Below are positions 49,801 to 62,183 of a stretch of 64,000 nt of DNA, piece after piece. A program made the position numbers and the translations under genes. The stretch's first letter is position 1. Every line of letters starts with the position of its first letter. The stretch covers positions 1-64,000 of the forward strand of contig CAJJDO010000098.1 of the NCBI GenBank assembly GCA_905183005.1, in the 5' to 3' direction. The DNA comes from Paramecium pentaurelia. Lineage: Eukaryota; Ciliophora; Oligohymenophorea; Peniculida; Parameciidae. The notes beneath the pieces were generated by a model, which was not told the origin of the DNA, did no database searches, and saw nothing but the letters and a program-made list of their open reading frames with translations.

Positions 49801-52097
49801 TTTTTAATTGTTAACAAAATTCATTTAAAAAAACTGCTAAAAAGAGTCTTACAAACAATACTTAACCCATTAATATAGTAATGATATGATATAATATAGA
49901 TACCCATATTTTTTAAGCATGTATGAACATTGTTATATGCCATTCCTCATTATAAAAAACATTTGTAGCAGCCATCAAAGCATTTCCAAATCCCTCATAA
50001 TTAATAGGAGCAGATATGCCTTCTTATGAATGAGATATCTCTAATTCTCCATTAGGTAATTCTTCAAATCTTACTTTATAAGCTAATAACTCTTATCCAA
50101 ATAGTGAAGTAATTATGATTAAAAATATAAAAAGGAATATTAAATCTTTAATTTTTAATAATGTTTACACTAAACAACGAGCCAAAACACAAATTGAATA
50201 AAAGATTCTTGCAATATATAGAAATTTCATCTATTAATATAAAAATAATGAATATACCAATCTTAGCATTTTCAAAGCTTTTACAAAGTTGATATAATTA
50301 TTGTAATTAATAATAATATTTTCATCCATAAAAAATAGTACTATAATCAAAATAAATTATGATAATATGACTAGAGAGTCAAAAATATCAATTATTTCTT
50401 TAAATTATTCCATACCTATTCCCCATATAGTTATTATTAATTCTACAATGAAATATATAATACAAATGAAATCTACAATCAATAAATTTTGATAACTAAA
50501 TATTAAATAATAATATTATTTACATTTCATCTGATATTTAATGATGATCAGATATAATTACAATTGTAGAAATTAATATCATTGAACAACTTAAATAATT
50601 AAAAAGGTTTGATTTTACAATAATATTTGAGAAATGTTAAAATTTCTTAAATTTTTCACCCAAAATATCATTTTCTTATTCTTCTTCTTCATAATATAGT
50701 GATATTTCATATTTTTTCTTTTTTATCCTTCTCTAATTTTTCTAATCATTCAATTATTAAAGTCTAGTCATCATTTATTGTTATTTTTTCTTCATTATTT
50801 CATTCTCCAAAGCCTCTTGTTCATTATCTGAATTCTTATTCTATTTAATTGAACTTAAAACCATAAATGATTCATAAAATGATGCTAATAATAAATTGGA
50901 TAATAAATAAGCCCTTAAATATAATGAAATAATAATACAAAATGAATATTAATGAAACAAAATAAAATGCAGTAACATATGTTGTCATGGCTCTCCAAAA
51001 CATAAATGTTGTTCCTGACCATCCAATAATAGTAAGAAAAGTGAATACAACAAATAATGAATAAAAGAAATCATCAAATCTTATAAATCCAAATCCAAAT
51101 TATTCATATCTATTTTCTTAAAAATCTCTAGGTAATCCATGATCAGCCAAAGAACCACAATAAGTATCTTCTGGACAATCCCATATTCCACATAAATGTT
51201 TAATATCTTCCACAGCTATCCATTTACCATCTTCAGGTTCTGGTGTTTCTCTACATCTATATTCTGTAATTCCCATAAATAAATGTAATCCAATTATGCT
51301 GTAATATAAAACAACAAATAATAATGGTACTAAAATTGGTCCTAGTCTTTAAAAACTACCTATAAAAGCATCTAATTATTTTTTTAATATTTTTGAATCT
51401 TAAATTAATCTCAGAGCTCTAAATATTCTTATAACTCTTAAGATATGTATTAGTTAATTACTACTATTAATATTACCTAAAATAGCCCATGTAGAAATAA
51501 ATGTTGCAAAATTAACAATATTCCACCCAGACTTTAAATAAGTATTCTTTCCTAACAAAAATCCTTAAACAATTATTTATCCCAAGCATTCTAAACCAAA
51601 TAATATATTGCAAACTATCTCTATTGTAGTACAAATCCTATTCCTTTCATAATCTTCTAATTCTATTCTGGATTAATAATCATAAGCACAAACTGCTGCT
51701 ACATTTATTATTGTAATCAATCTCATAAAAATGACTAATTTCTAAGAACTCAATGTCTACAACAAACTTAATCTAAATGGACTTGTAGAAGAAAACAGGT
51801 AAAGTGAGTTTTCTGCATACTAATTTGAATAATTTTGAAATACTATACTGGCCATTGTACTTCACCTTATAATAAGTCTTCCTCCATAGTTTCTGCATTT
51901 ATATATTATTCATGCTTTTTGACTTTAATTGAAATAAGTTCAGGCTTAGCAATGATAGTACTCCAATCAAACGTTTCGGAATCAATCTTAAGAAACGGAG
52001 TAATTCTTAAAGAAGATTGAGTATGGACTGCTTCTTCTTATCGAGATTTTGTGAAACTTAAGACCTCTACGCCTAACGCTTTTAACGTGGTTGACAT
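46846..52097 (-). CDS. Four-domain voltage-gated cation channel alpha subunit
   Basis: A very long gene with several tiny introns (one confirmed at 51820-51848; others not all mapped). It starts MSTTLKALGVEVLSF. Four six-helix repeats are seen; the S4 of repeat I is ILRVIRIFRALRL. Pore segments are TIIGWSG, YNEEWHI, ATSENWIP and ASSESWWTI, so the ring residue two before Trp is Ile, Glu, Glu, Glu. The C-terminus has an EF-hand-like loop (DPEGKGFINYKD) and a perfect IQ motif IQKKFRLWKKR for calmodulin. The channel family carries the ciliary calcium current in Paramecium; ion selectivity here is inferred. Confidence 0.88.
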
Positions 52098-52106
52098 ATA
52101 ATATTA

Positions 52107-52124
52107 ATATATATATATATATAT
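52107..52124. repeat. (AT)n microsatellite upstream of channel gene
   Basis: About nine AT dinucleotides just upstream of the channel gene start, inside the 80-nt spacer to the next gene. Confidence 0.75.
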
Positions 52125-52177
52125 AATTAGAATTATATAATATTATACTAAAAATAGAAAAATATAATTTTTGTAAT

Positions 52178-53919
52178 TCAACTGATTTCAAATGGTCCAG
52201 GAGATTAATCAACATTTTCTTGTGTTACTGGTCTATTACTACGAAGTTATTAATTCACTTAATCTCTCTATTCAGAGATTGGTGTTTGATCATCTCTAGA
52301 ATTAGGAACTAATTTGCTTGATTATGCAACTTAAAAATTGCTATGATCATCAGTTTTACAATTTTATGATGTTACTTCAGGCATTTATTAAACGTATTTT
52401 CCTTAGGGTTCAATTTGGTATTTATTATAGAGATATATTAAAGATCCAATAAATAAAATAAATAGTAACAATATTGCTAAGTTTAACAATATAATTAAAA
52501 AATATGTTTGTTTATTACCTCCAAACTCTTTAGGATCTACAAATTAGATTGTATAAGTTTTTAATAGATCACATTCTTTCTTTTTCAAATTAGTTTTACA
52601 TTTTGTAGCCTTATGTGAATAATTCAATTCAATTTCAGAAGTGATTTCATCTGAGTAGCATTATATAAAAGATTATTCCTAATTGAAATATTAAAAATAT
52701 ATACCAATTCTATTTTTGAATAAAAGAATTTATGTTATGTAATTCCAATAATAATATTATGAGAGGAAGTTGTTTTTAATTTTTGTTTTGAGTTTTATGA
52801 ATCTAAATGTAATGACAATATGGATAATTATTTTAAATTAGGTATTACTAATTGATTCATCCATTCAAATTAAGAATATGTTGATGGAATTGAATGAAAT
52901 ACTATTTAATGACCATTTCTACCAATTACAATTACAAATTATTCAGTCAATTCTATATCAATTATTTCTGTTTCTAAATAATGCTATTTAATAAGTGTAA
53001 ATTAATTTTTATTATAATCTATATGTATCTCATATAAATATTCATCCTTCACTATCATTAAGATATCATTATATATATCTAGGATTTCTCCTGGATATGG
53101 AATAATACCTAATTTAGTGTTATGTTAAAGTTCTTATGTCACTGTATTAAATATATATTGATTAAGTCCTTAAATTTTATCTAATAAATAAATGTAATAT
53201 AGTTCATTATTCTTTTTATTAAATATCTTAATATCAGATATACGATTAATTTATTTGATTTCTATCAATATTTCATTTAACATATGATCTTTAAATTCAA
53301 ACATTTTTATACCAGTATCCATTGCCACAATCATTATATTACCAACTGTAGCAATGCTATTGATATGTGAGATTTACCATTACTCATAAATTTTATATTA
53401 CTTTATGTACAGATCATCTTCATCATAAATTAAATCTAATGCTATAGTTTAAGTATTAGCTATTAATAACACTTATGATTGATAATAGAAATATTCCAAA
53501 AATACTTTACCTTCTAATGCAAATTTCTCTATTTCTAATTTAAAGGTAGATTTCAATTGAAATGAGTTATTTTGATAATTTAAATATTTTATGTAACCAT
53601 CATCTTGTAAGACCAGTACACCATTAGTGATTTATACAAATTTTATAATTTTTCCTATTTTCCCTATAAAAGATCCTATTTAAAAATTCTAACTAAATAT
53701 TTCATCTTTATAACTATCAATTAAGGTTATTGAATTATCATCTATATCATGTGCCACTAATTATTATGGAACGATATGACATAATTAAGAATCAGTCAAT
53801 TATTATTCTAAGATTACTCCAGATGTACTAATGACATCTAAGATTGCTTCTTGTTTGGTTAGAATCTAAATGAGTTCAGATTAGACTATATAAACCAAAA
53901 GTTAAAGAATTATGAGCAT
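52178..53919 (-). CDS. Type I membrane protein A, large ectodomain
   Basis: 571 residues with one 26-nt intron (52679-52704). An N-terminal signal peptide (MLIILQLLVYIVQ) is followed by about 430 residues of beta-rich sequence with repeated hydrophobic/aspartate turns that suggest a propeller-like ectodomain. Then come cysteine pairs (CYSDEI, CKTNLKKKECDL), one transmembrane helix (IILLNLAILLLFILFIGSLI) and a polar tail of about 90 residues. The family is not recognised. It is paralogous to the neighbouring gene B: both share VIVIGRNGH/AIIIGRNGH and TQHKFFYSK/TKHKFFTTR. It lies 80 nt upstream of the channel gene. Confidence 0.75.
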
Positions 53920-53947
53920 ACAATTAAAATTATTTAATTTTATATTT

Positions 53948-55564
53948 TCATTCAATCTTTTAGTCATTTTATACAGGAATGGAAGGTATATAAGTATGCT
54001 TATTAATTTTCAATGGACTATCAAATGAGTTTAAAGCATAAATATCATGAGTAGGTTGTGCTTAACTCCCACTTTATTAATGGTATAAATCTTTTGAATT
54101 ATGAAGTTTAACAAAAAATTAATACCTTTTAAATTCTTTAATCAATAAACCTAAAATTACTACAAATAATGCTACAATTACTAGACCTACAATATAAACA
54201 TAGATTGATTATTCAGAAGTAAGAACAGGATGAACAAATTATATTGTATAATTTTATTTAAAATGGCATATCTTATTTTAAGATGAACCAGGACATTTAG
54301 TTGAGTTTTGATGATAAGTAAATTTAACCTCATTTTCTTCTTTGCTATAAAAACAACTAATAAATTGAGGAAATAATTATAATCTTGTAGTAAAGAATTT
54401 ATGTTTTGTAATTCCAAACATCTGAATATTATTAGACTCTGTTTTATTAAGAAAGAAGAGTTTCTGTAATCCAGGTATAATTATCTTATCCTAAATTTTA
54501 ATATCATAAGAAGGTAAAGAATGATAGATTATTTCATGTCCATTTCTACCTATTATAATAGCATAATTTTCAGTCATTTCAATATCTTGAATATATTTCT
54601 ATGCTGTATGTTAATGTATTAATTTCCATGTATTATTTTCATATGAAATTTATAATTCATGTATTATTGATTCATTTTCCTTCTCTTCAACAACCATTAA
54701 TACATTCTAATATAAATCTATTATCTCTCCTCTAAATGGAATATTGGTTAATTTTTAATTTTCATAAAATAATGATGTTTTACCATTAAATGTTATTACT
54801 TTTATTCCTTTTTCATAATCAAGTGCAAATATAAAATAAATTGAATTCTCCTAAAATACTCTTAAATCTGTGATGTTACTAAATTCTATTGTACATTATA
54901 TCTATTCAAATACTCTCTTACTCACTAAATAAACATGTAATCCTTATTCACCAGATGCCACAAATAATAAATCTTCTATAAATGCTACACTTTTAATTTA
55001 TTCCGTTAAAAATACATCATATATCTTCATAATTTCACCAAAAATTGATTCACTTTCTAATTCAATTTTTATTTTTATTGTCTCACCATTCAATAATATC
55101 AATAATTCATTAGTCTTTTAGATGTATTACAAATATACAGGTTTGAGAAATTATTCTGTATTAATAGATAACTTCTTTTAATCAGTTAATTTAAACTTAT
55201 TCTCTACTAATTTTAAATATATCAACTCTCCTTCATTACTTAATACAATTGCACCTGTTTAAATTTGTACTATTTATACTATAAAATTTATATCTCCATT
55301 CAATTATCCATCATTGTAAAAATTACTAAAGACATCTTCCTTATATTAAGGTACTAGAATGATTTCTTCTGACTGTTTATTCTTTAATTTTTAATTTATT
55401 ATGTAGCAGGGTTAATCTGTTTGACTTTCATAGGTTATATTTGATCCCAAAATTATTCCAAATTAAGAAAAGCTATCTAACACTTATTCATCATTCTAAT
55501 AAATTGAAAATTCTTTTGCTAACCCTTTTGAATATAATTCAATCAGAATACACATAATCAACAT
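53948..55564 (-). CDS. Type I membrane protein B, paralog of A
   Basis: About 500-520 residues: signal peptide (MLIMCILIELYSKGLA), long ectodomain with IIIGRNGHEIIYHSLPS and KFFTTRLQLF shared with paralog A, cysteines in STKCPGSSQNKICHF, one helix YIVGLVIVALFVVILGLLI and a cytoplasmic tail. The intron after IKEFK is ambiguous: a 35-nt intron stops the protein at 54045, while a 54-nt intron keeps a protein-like tail (HDIYALNSFDSPLKINKH) to 53948. The gene is 28 nt upstream of gene A on the same strand. Confidence 0.7.
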
Positions 55565-56538
55565 ATTTATGAGATTTTAGTGGAAAATATTAAAATTTTA
55601 ATTTTATACAAATGATTATTAAACACATCTAAAAATTCAAATATACTCATCTTCACTTATATATCAAATTTTCAACAGAGTTTTTTAAATTATTTGGAGA
55701 AGCATGTCATTTCTATAATTTTTATTGATTATTATAAAACTATTTTATGAATTCAAATTATTATTAAAGTCTTGATCATAATCATATAGATTATCATAAA
55801 GAGTGACTATTTATATATATATATATATATAATTATATAAAACAAATAAATAAGTATTTTTCAATCAAAAATAAAAACTATTTAATTATTCTATTTTTGA
55901 AAATAATTAAAACCAATACTCAAGACTTAGAAATCAGAAAAGTTAAGGCTTTTAATATTTAAGGTAATTCTAATAAAGTTAATAATTACATTAACAATAA
56001 TTCCTTTTTTTATAACAATAAATTTATATTATAATAATAGATATTGTTCTTATTTTTTTGATCAATATAAGATGAACATTATCTAGGCTTTATTAAAAGA
56101 GCTATATTGATATTATCAAGTGTTTATTTTAATTAACAAATACTTTAATCTTATATTTCCTTTTGTAAACCTTCTATTAATTCAGAGAATTAAGAATTCT
56201 AGAACTATGAACATAATTATTAGAGTTAGAACATTTGAATTTTATGTAGTTGGCATTGTCTAATTATTAAAAAATATACACTTTTTTTAATTTGACTTAT
56301 AATATAAAAGAGTATTTCATGTGTCCTACTTTCATGGAGAAAATACGATTATTTGTTATTTACATCGAGATATGAGGAACAGTAGTTTTTTAGATAGTGC
56401 TCAATATAAAAATTAATTATGGTGTATTACGTAAATATATTAGTCAAAATGCATAATTGTCATATTTAATTTCATCATATTGATGCGCTATTTTAATTGA
56501 GAGTTAGTTTAATATGTAGTAAAATAAAAAAGATATTT
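55565..56538. other. Intergenic between divergent genes, with (AT)n
   Basis: About 1 kb of AT-rich DNA including an (AT)n run at 55812-55830. No gene is recognised. Another in-frame ATG of the next gene lies at 56497, but the residues between it and 56539 (RVSLICSKIKKIF) are less consistent with the presequence. Confidence 0.5.
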
Positions 56539-58260
56539 ATGTTAACCCAAACAATCAGTCGTGCCTTTAGTCAAGTTGTCTTAAAAGCTAACAAGAATCA
56601 AGCAAGAGAGTTGGGAGAGTATGCCATAGAATTCATGAAAAATGGTAATCCAAGTGTAAAAGTCCTTGAGAGATGTAAACTCTTCCACACAGACTCAGTA
56701 TTCTGTGGTGTTAGTGCATTAGCTTTGAAAACAAATGCTCCAACTATTTTAGCGTATGAATACTTGATATAACTATTAGTTAAGAAGCCAAATCATTGGC
56801 AGCCAAAACAGGGGCAGCATCAAAACCAAAGCCTGGATTTGCAAAAGTCTTTGGAAGCAATTTATGGGTGCCAGCCACAAATGCAATAGTAGCCAACTCT
56901 GCTGCTGTAAGAGAATGGGATTCAAATGGCACAGTGTTTGGATATGATGCTAGTAGTCCATTAAGAAGAGCAGGTGAATTTGGTCATAATGATTATTATC
57001 CAGTTGTTATTGCAGCTGCTTAATAAAATGCAACTATTGATGGAAAGACAGCACTTAAGGCTATGGTATTGAGTGATGAAATCAGAGGAAGATTAGCTGA
57101 AGTATTTTCATTAAAAACATACAAAATTGGTATAGATAATATTAATATTATATAGATCATGTTGTTCATGGAGCAATTGCATCAATCTGCACATATGGAG
57201 CATTATTGGGAGCTACTCCAGCTTAAATTGAATCAGCAATTGGTATGTTTGTAGCCCATTACATTCCATTCAGAGCTATTAGAGCAGGACATCAATTATC
57301 TGATTCAAAGGGTGCATCTGCTGCTATTTCTACTGAAGCTGCTATTAAATGTTTGTAGAGATCAATGAATGGATTTATTGGTCCAGCTGATATCTTCCGT
57401 AATCCAGAAGCTATTTTCAGATTATTCTAAAAGACTAAAGGAGATAGTCCATTTGATATTACACTCTCATTAAGTGGAGATGATTTTGCAGTTATGGGAA
57501 TGCATTTCAAATTAGGATTGTATGAACATTAATCTGCTGGTGCTTTGGAAGGATTATAAAAATTAATTTTGGATACTAAATTTGTTTAAAATTATTCAAT
57601 TGACTCTGTTGATAAAATTAAAGTTACTGCTTATGAACCAGCATTTGGTATTATTGGTGATCCAGCTAAAAGAGATCCACATACAAGATAATCAGCTGAT
57701 CATTCTATGGTTTACATTTTAGGTACAATGTTGAGAAAGGCATTCACTGAGAAATCATTCCATTAACTTTTATCTAGTACTAATGATTTGAATGCAATTT
57801 GGAAAGCTCTTTTCCTTTCACCATATGATTATAGTCATGCAGCTGTTAGAAATAAGGATACAAGAGTATATAATATTAATTTATATTATTAGAAACTTAT
57901 GGCCTTAACAGAATTTGAACATGGAGGAAAAGAATATGATGATAAATATCCTGAAGGTATTCCAACAAGAGTTTAAATCTTATTGAAGGATGGCAAGAAT
58001 TTAGATAGTCAATTTGTTATGTTCCCATCTGGTCATGCTAGAAATACACAATGTGATTTAAGTGGAATCCTTTAAAATAAGTTCAAATAATTAGGAAAGA
58101 TTGCTATAAAGGACTAAAAATAATAAGATTAGTAAAAGCTATTTATTATATTTTAAGATTCTATCAACAATTAAATTCTATTGATACCCTTAATAATAAG
58201 GATTTACAAACAATCTATAATTGTGAAATCAATTATGCCTCAAAATCCATTGATGAATGA
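56539..58260 (+). CDS. MmgE/PrpD family protein (2-methylcitrate dehydratase-like)
   Basis: 538 residues after introns 56754-56779, 57130-57155, 57866-57892 and 58132-58157. The N-terminus MLTQTISRAFSQVVLKANK looks like a mitochondrial presequence. Family blocks: ELGEYAIEF, NAIVANSAAVREWDSNGTVFGYD, GHNDYYPVVIAAA, HVVHGAIASICTYGALLG, DSKGASAAISTEAA, MNGFIGPADIFRNPEA and DPAKRDPHTRQSADHSM. PrpD dehydrates 2-methylcitrate in propionate breakdown; relatives include cis-aconitate decarboxylase, so the exact reaction is not proven. Confidence 0.88.
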
Positions 58261-58336
58261 TTAATGCATTAGATACATATCATAACATATTAATATTTTT
58301 AGTTCTGATTCATTTATATTAATTATTATAAGTGTT

Positions 58337-58760
58337 TCATAATTTATAGTGTGAATCTGTATATATTTTTAACTATTGATTTGGATCTACATCCACATAT
58401 TTACAATGTTCATTCCGACAATAATGACAATTATACATTTTATTTGTTAAAGATTAAACAGCACAAATATGACAAACATAATTCGAACAACAAGTTGATC
58501 GTAACATACCTAATTTAATTTATTATCCATACAATCATAATATTTGAAGCAGATTGGACAGTAATACTTGCATTCTTTATTCCCTATTTCACTTACCTAT
58601 ATATAACCAATTAATATACATTAGTTTTATTATATTCTGTTATTATCTTAAGATTCTTATCAAAATAAAGACCATCTTAACATATTAAATTTAACTAATT
58701 TAGATTTCCTAAGGATAAATGTTTACGATCCTTCTTCTTCTTACCACAACAAACAAACAT
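58337..58760 (-). CDS. Small zinc-finger (RING-like) protein
   Basis: 125 residues with introns 58597-58619 and 58510-58532. After an N-terminus MFVCCGKKKKDRK, a cysteine-rich domain reads YYCPICFKYYDC, then CCSNYVCHICA and YNCHYCRNEHC: four Cys/His pairs typical of a RING or RING-like zinc fold. Removing the second 23-nt intron is needed to bring the pairs into one frame. It could be a ubiquitin ligase or a binding module only. Confidence 0.75.
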
Positions 58761-58996
58761 TTAACGATAAATTAAATTAATTTAGTAATAAATTATTAAA
58801 CAATAAACTATTACAATAAATTCTTCTAAATATTATATAATATCACTCTCTTATGTAAATATTAGAATAATCTAAATATGCTATATAATTTTTTATTTTT
58901 ACTAATATAAAATAAGAATACAAAATTAATTGAAATTAATAGAAGAGGATCTATGAATAATTGTAAGTATCTACATTAATTATCCAAAATGTTAAT

Positions 58997-59314
58997 ATGA
59001 AATATTTTAATAATGTAAATCTGTTTTATATGAATGCATTAGAATTGACAATTTAAGGTAAGAATAAACTGACTAATATATAAATTTAGATCTATGAAGT
59101 AGTATAGGTAAATAAAAATTAATAAAGATAATATCATTTAGAAAAGATTTAAAATTCAAAAATAATAAGGAAAATGATGTAATAAAAAAGATATTTTAGT
59201 TCAAGTTACAAGGAAATGAAATAACTTGAAATTTTATATATTCTATTAAATTTTTTTAAGAATAAAGTTTTTGATGATATTTCAAATATTGAATATGAAT
59301 ATTATAAATTTTGA
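58997..59314 (+). CDS. Hypothetical ORF, doubtful
   Basis: A 105-codon frame, MKYFNNVNLFYMNALELTIQG..., ending with a coding-like segment (YKEMKQLEILYILLNFFKN). There is no motif. It may be chance given the single stop codon, or a small gene. Confidence 0.28.
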
Positions 59315-59388
59315 GATACATTTCTTGGAATTGGTCCTAAAATTGAGGATAAAAAAGGAGTAGCAAATCAAAAAAAAGTAATACTAAT

Positions 59389-60033
59389 TCAAAATTAATA
59401 ATTTTCATATCTTTGAATTTAATTTAAAATTTTCTTTTTCTTTTTATGTTATTTGTGATGACATGATTTAGATTTTATTTTTATTTGACTAATGGCCATA
59501 TTTTTTGCAAAATGGACAGATTTTGTTTCACTCTTTTATCTAGGCTCTTTTTTCAGAATACTTTTTATTGATTTACTTTCATCAGATTCTATAATTTATT
59601 TATCATTTATTTTAAAATGAGCATTGAATTCTCTAAATTGACTATTGGAACTTGAAGAATTTGATAAATTTCTTGGAATATTAGGATCTGTAAATCTAAA
59701 ACATCTAACCTTTGCAGAATCATTTTAATCATTGATTAAAAAATGAACCTACTATATTCTTTATTCTTGAAAACTATATGCTCTCTTTCTTAATTTTACA
59801 CTACCATGTATATCCTTTATATCTGATTTTTCATCATTTATTTCACTAACTTAAGAAGATTGATCAGCCAAATTTTCATTATCAATCTTTTTATTACTTC
59901 TCATTGTCATAAAAATTGTTGATTTCGTATTTTGATTTAATTCTTTTAATTTCTAAAATACACTTTATTTAGATATCAAGGTATCGCTCTCTACAATTTC
60001 TATCTTTGAATTGCATGAAGCACATGTTCCCAT
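59389..60033 (-). CDS. Putative lipid-anchored protein (MGTCASC)
   Basis: 214 residues, intronless. It begins MGTCASCNSK, a textbook start for N-myristoylation at Gly2 with palmitoylation at nearby cysteines, implying membrane anchoring. The rest is hydrophilic and low in structure, rich in S, K, N and E, with a basic C-terminus. A short block VRCFRFTDPNIPRNLSN looks more ordered. No family is recognised. Confidence 0.65.
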
Positions 60034-60680
60034 TTTGTTTTTAACAATGTCAATTAATTAAATTTATAATAAAGAAAAATCTTATTTTATTTAAAAAAAG
60101 GTATTTGTTATTTTAAGTTAGTTGAATAGCAAACTTCTATTGGAGATATTAATTATTTATGAATAATAAATTTTTGTTATAAATTAAATATATATAAGTT
60201 ATACATTTCTTTTCTGATACATTATAATTTTATTAAATTTGAAATATAAATAAGTTAAATCATCTTTTTTATAAGACAAATCTAATATATATTTAAGATG
60301 ATGGAGAATATTTTAATATAAAGTATAAATTCCTAATTTATTACTTTTTAAAAAGTTAAATCAATAAAATAAAATTTATCTTTGTATCAATAAGGATTTA
60401 AATAGTATGATTAAGATAATTATTTAGAATAGTTAAAAAATGAGTTAGAATTAATTATAATTTAAGTAACTAGAATCAGTATTAAATATTTTATTAATTC
60501 ATTAATTCAAATACACAAGTTTATGAAATAGTAAATTTTTTGTAAAAATACATTGGATTAAGGAACAGTATCAAAACATTAGTAAATAAAAGATAGTGGA
60601 ATTAATTATTATATCAAAGAATGTATATTAAATTATTGAAGTAATCAATTGGTAATAATAAAATATATAATAATTACAAA
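60034..60680. other. Intergenic, promoters of divergent genes
   Basis: 647 nt of AT-rich spacer with no recognisable gene or repeat. Confidence 0.5.
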
Positions 60681-62154
60681 ATGAATTCGATTCTTAAAAG
60701 AGGGGATATATAAAGTATTTAAGAAATATGAGTTCTAGATAAAAGCAAACCAAAGATCTCTAATAACACTGGATTACCTCCACTTCTTTCTCCAAGAATA
60801 CAAATTGATCCCTCCATGACTACAAAAATTCCATTAACCTTTCGATCACCTTCTACATTGAAAAAGTTATCCATTGAGAAGAAAGAAGATAATAGACCAG
60901 TTACAGATAATTCATAAAAATAGAAAAGCTATTCATCAGTAAAAAAATCAAAAGTTTAAGGAATGATAATTAGGAAACTCTATAATCATCAAGTCAAATT
61001 TGTTAAATCAAATACAGAATCTTAAGAAATGAATAAATTTTAAAGTCCAGCTATTAGGATGATTGAATTTCCAATTAATGGTATTAAATAATATTATCAA
61101 AGACTTTCAGGATGATACCATTATAAAGGAAGAGGCTGCATCACAAATCGAATCATTTATGGAAAATAGATTTATTGCAATGAAGAATTAATCCTTCTCT
61201 AGTTCTTAAAAATAAGCTATAGAATCTAGTAGTTCAAATAAATTTGTTAATGATTCATCTACATATTCATAATTCAATTTTTCTACTTAAAATCCAAGCT
61301 TTACTGAAGGAGAGATGATAGGTGCAGGATCTTTTGGATAAGTGTACATAGCATAAGAAAATAAAACAGGCAAAATCTATGCTGTTAAGAAAATTAACCT
61401 AAAGGGAGATTTTGAATAGGAGGATTTATAAGGATTAAAAAGTGAAATCGATTTATTAAAAAGAATAAAACACAAGAATATAATTAGATATGCTTGGAGT
61501 TAATAAAATGAAGAATATTGGTTACTCTATTTAGAGTATATGTCTTAAGGTTAATATTCATAATAATATTAGGAACTTTAACCTAATTGACTGAAAAGTT
61601 TGGTCCTCTCAATATAAACATAGTTCGTACATATTCTGAATAATTGTTATTGGCAATTGCTTATCTACATGATAATAATATAATTCATAGAGACATAAAA
61701 GGAGGCAATGTATTATTAGGAGTGAATGGTGAAGTGAAATTAGGAGATTTTGGATGTAGTAAAATAAAAGAGAAGACTATATCAAGATCTAAGCAAGGGA
61801 GAGAAATATTATATTCATTAAAAGGAAGCATTCCATATATGGCACCTGAAGTATGAAAATATCTTAATTCTAAAGGTAGCTACTTAAGATGAAAATTGTA
61901 GAGCAAGTGATATTTGGTCTTTTGGTTGTACTGTTCTTGAGATGGCAACAGCAAAAAAACCTTGGCATGAACATAATTTCGATAATCCTTTAAGTGCTTT
62001 ACTTTTAATAATTTCTGATAATGCTCTACCAAGGATACCTGAAGATTTAGATGAAATTCTTAGTTAGTTTATTAGATTATGTTTATAAAGGGATCACAAA
62101 TTAAGACCTACTGCTTAAGAACTACTTTAGCACAAATTCATAATAAATAAATGA
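60681..62154 (+). CDS. MAP3K-like Ser/Thr protein kinase
   Basis: 461 residues after introns 60715-60732 (18 nt), 61081-61102, 61550-61572 and 61851-61875. An unstructured S/P/K-rich N-terminus of about 190 residues precedes the kinase domain: glycine loop IGAGSFGQV, YAVKKINL lysine, HRDIKGGNVLL, DFGCSK, MAPE, DIWSFGCTVLEMATAKKPW, RPTAQELL. The HRDIKGxN and WSxGCT..EM patterns are those of STE11/MEKK kinases at the top of MAP kinase cascades. All catalytic residues are present. It converges on the AGC kinase gene with 29 nt between stops. Confidence 0.92.
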
Positions 62155-62183
62155 TTCTATTATACTGAAATCTGTATTTCAAT

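Noticed and set aside
56497..56538. Earlier ATG for the PrpD-family protein
   Set aside because: The extra residues do not improve the mitochondrial presequence, while the start at 56539 gives a typical one. Not excluded experimentally.
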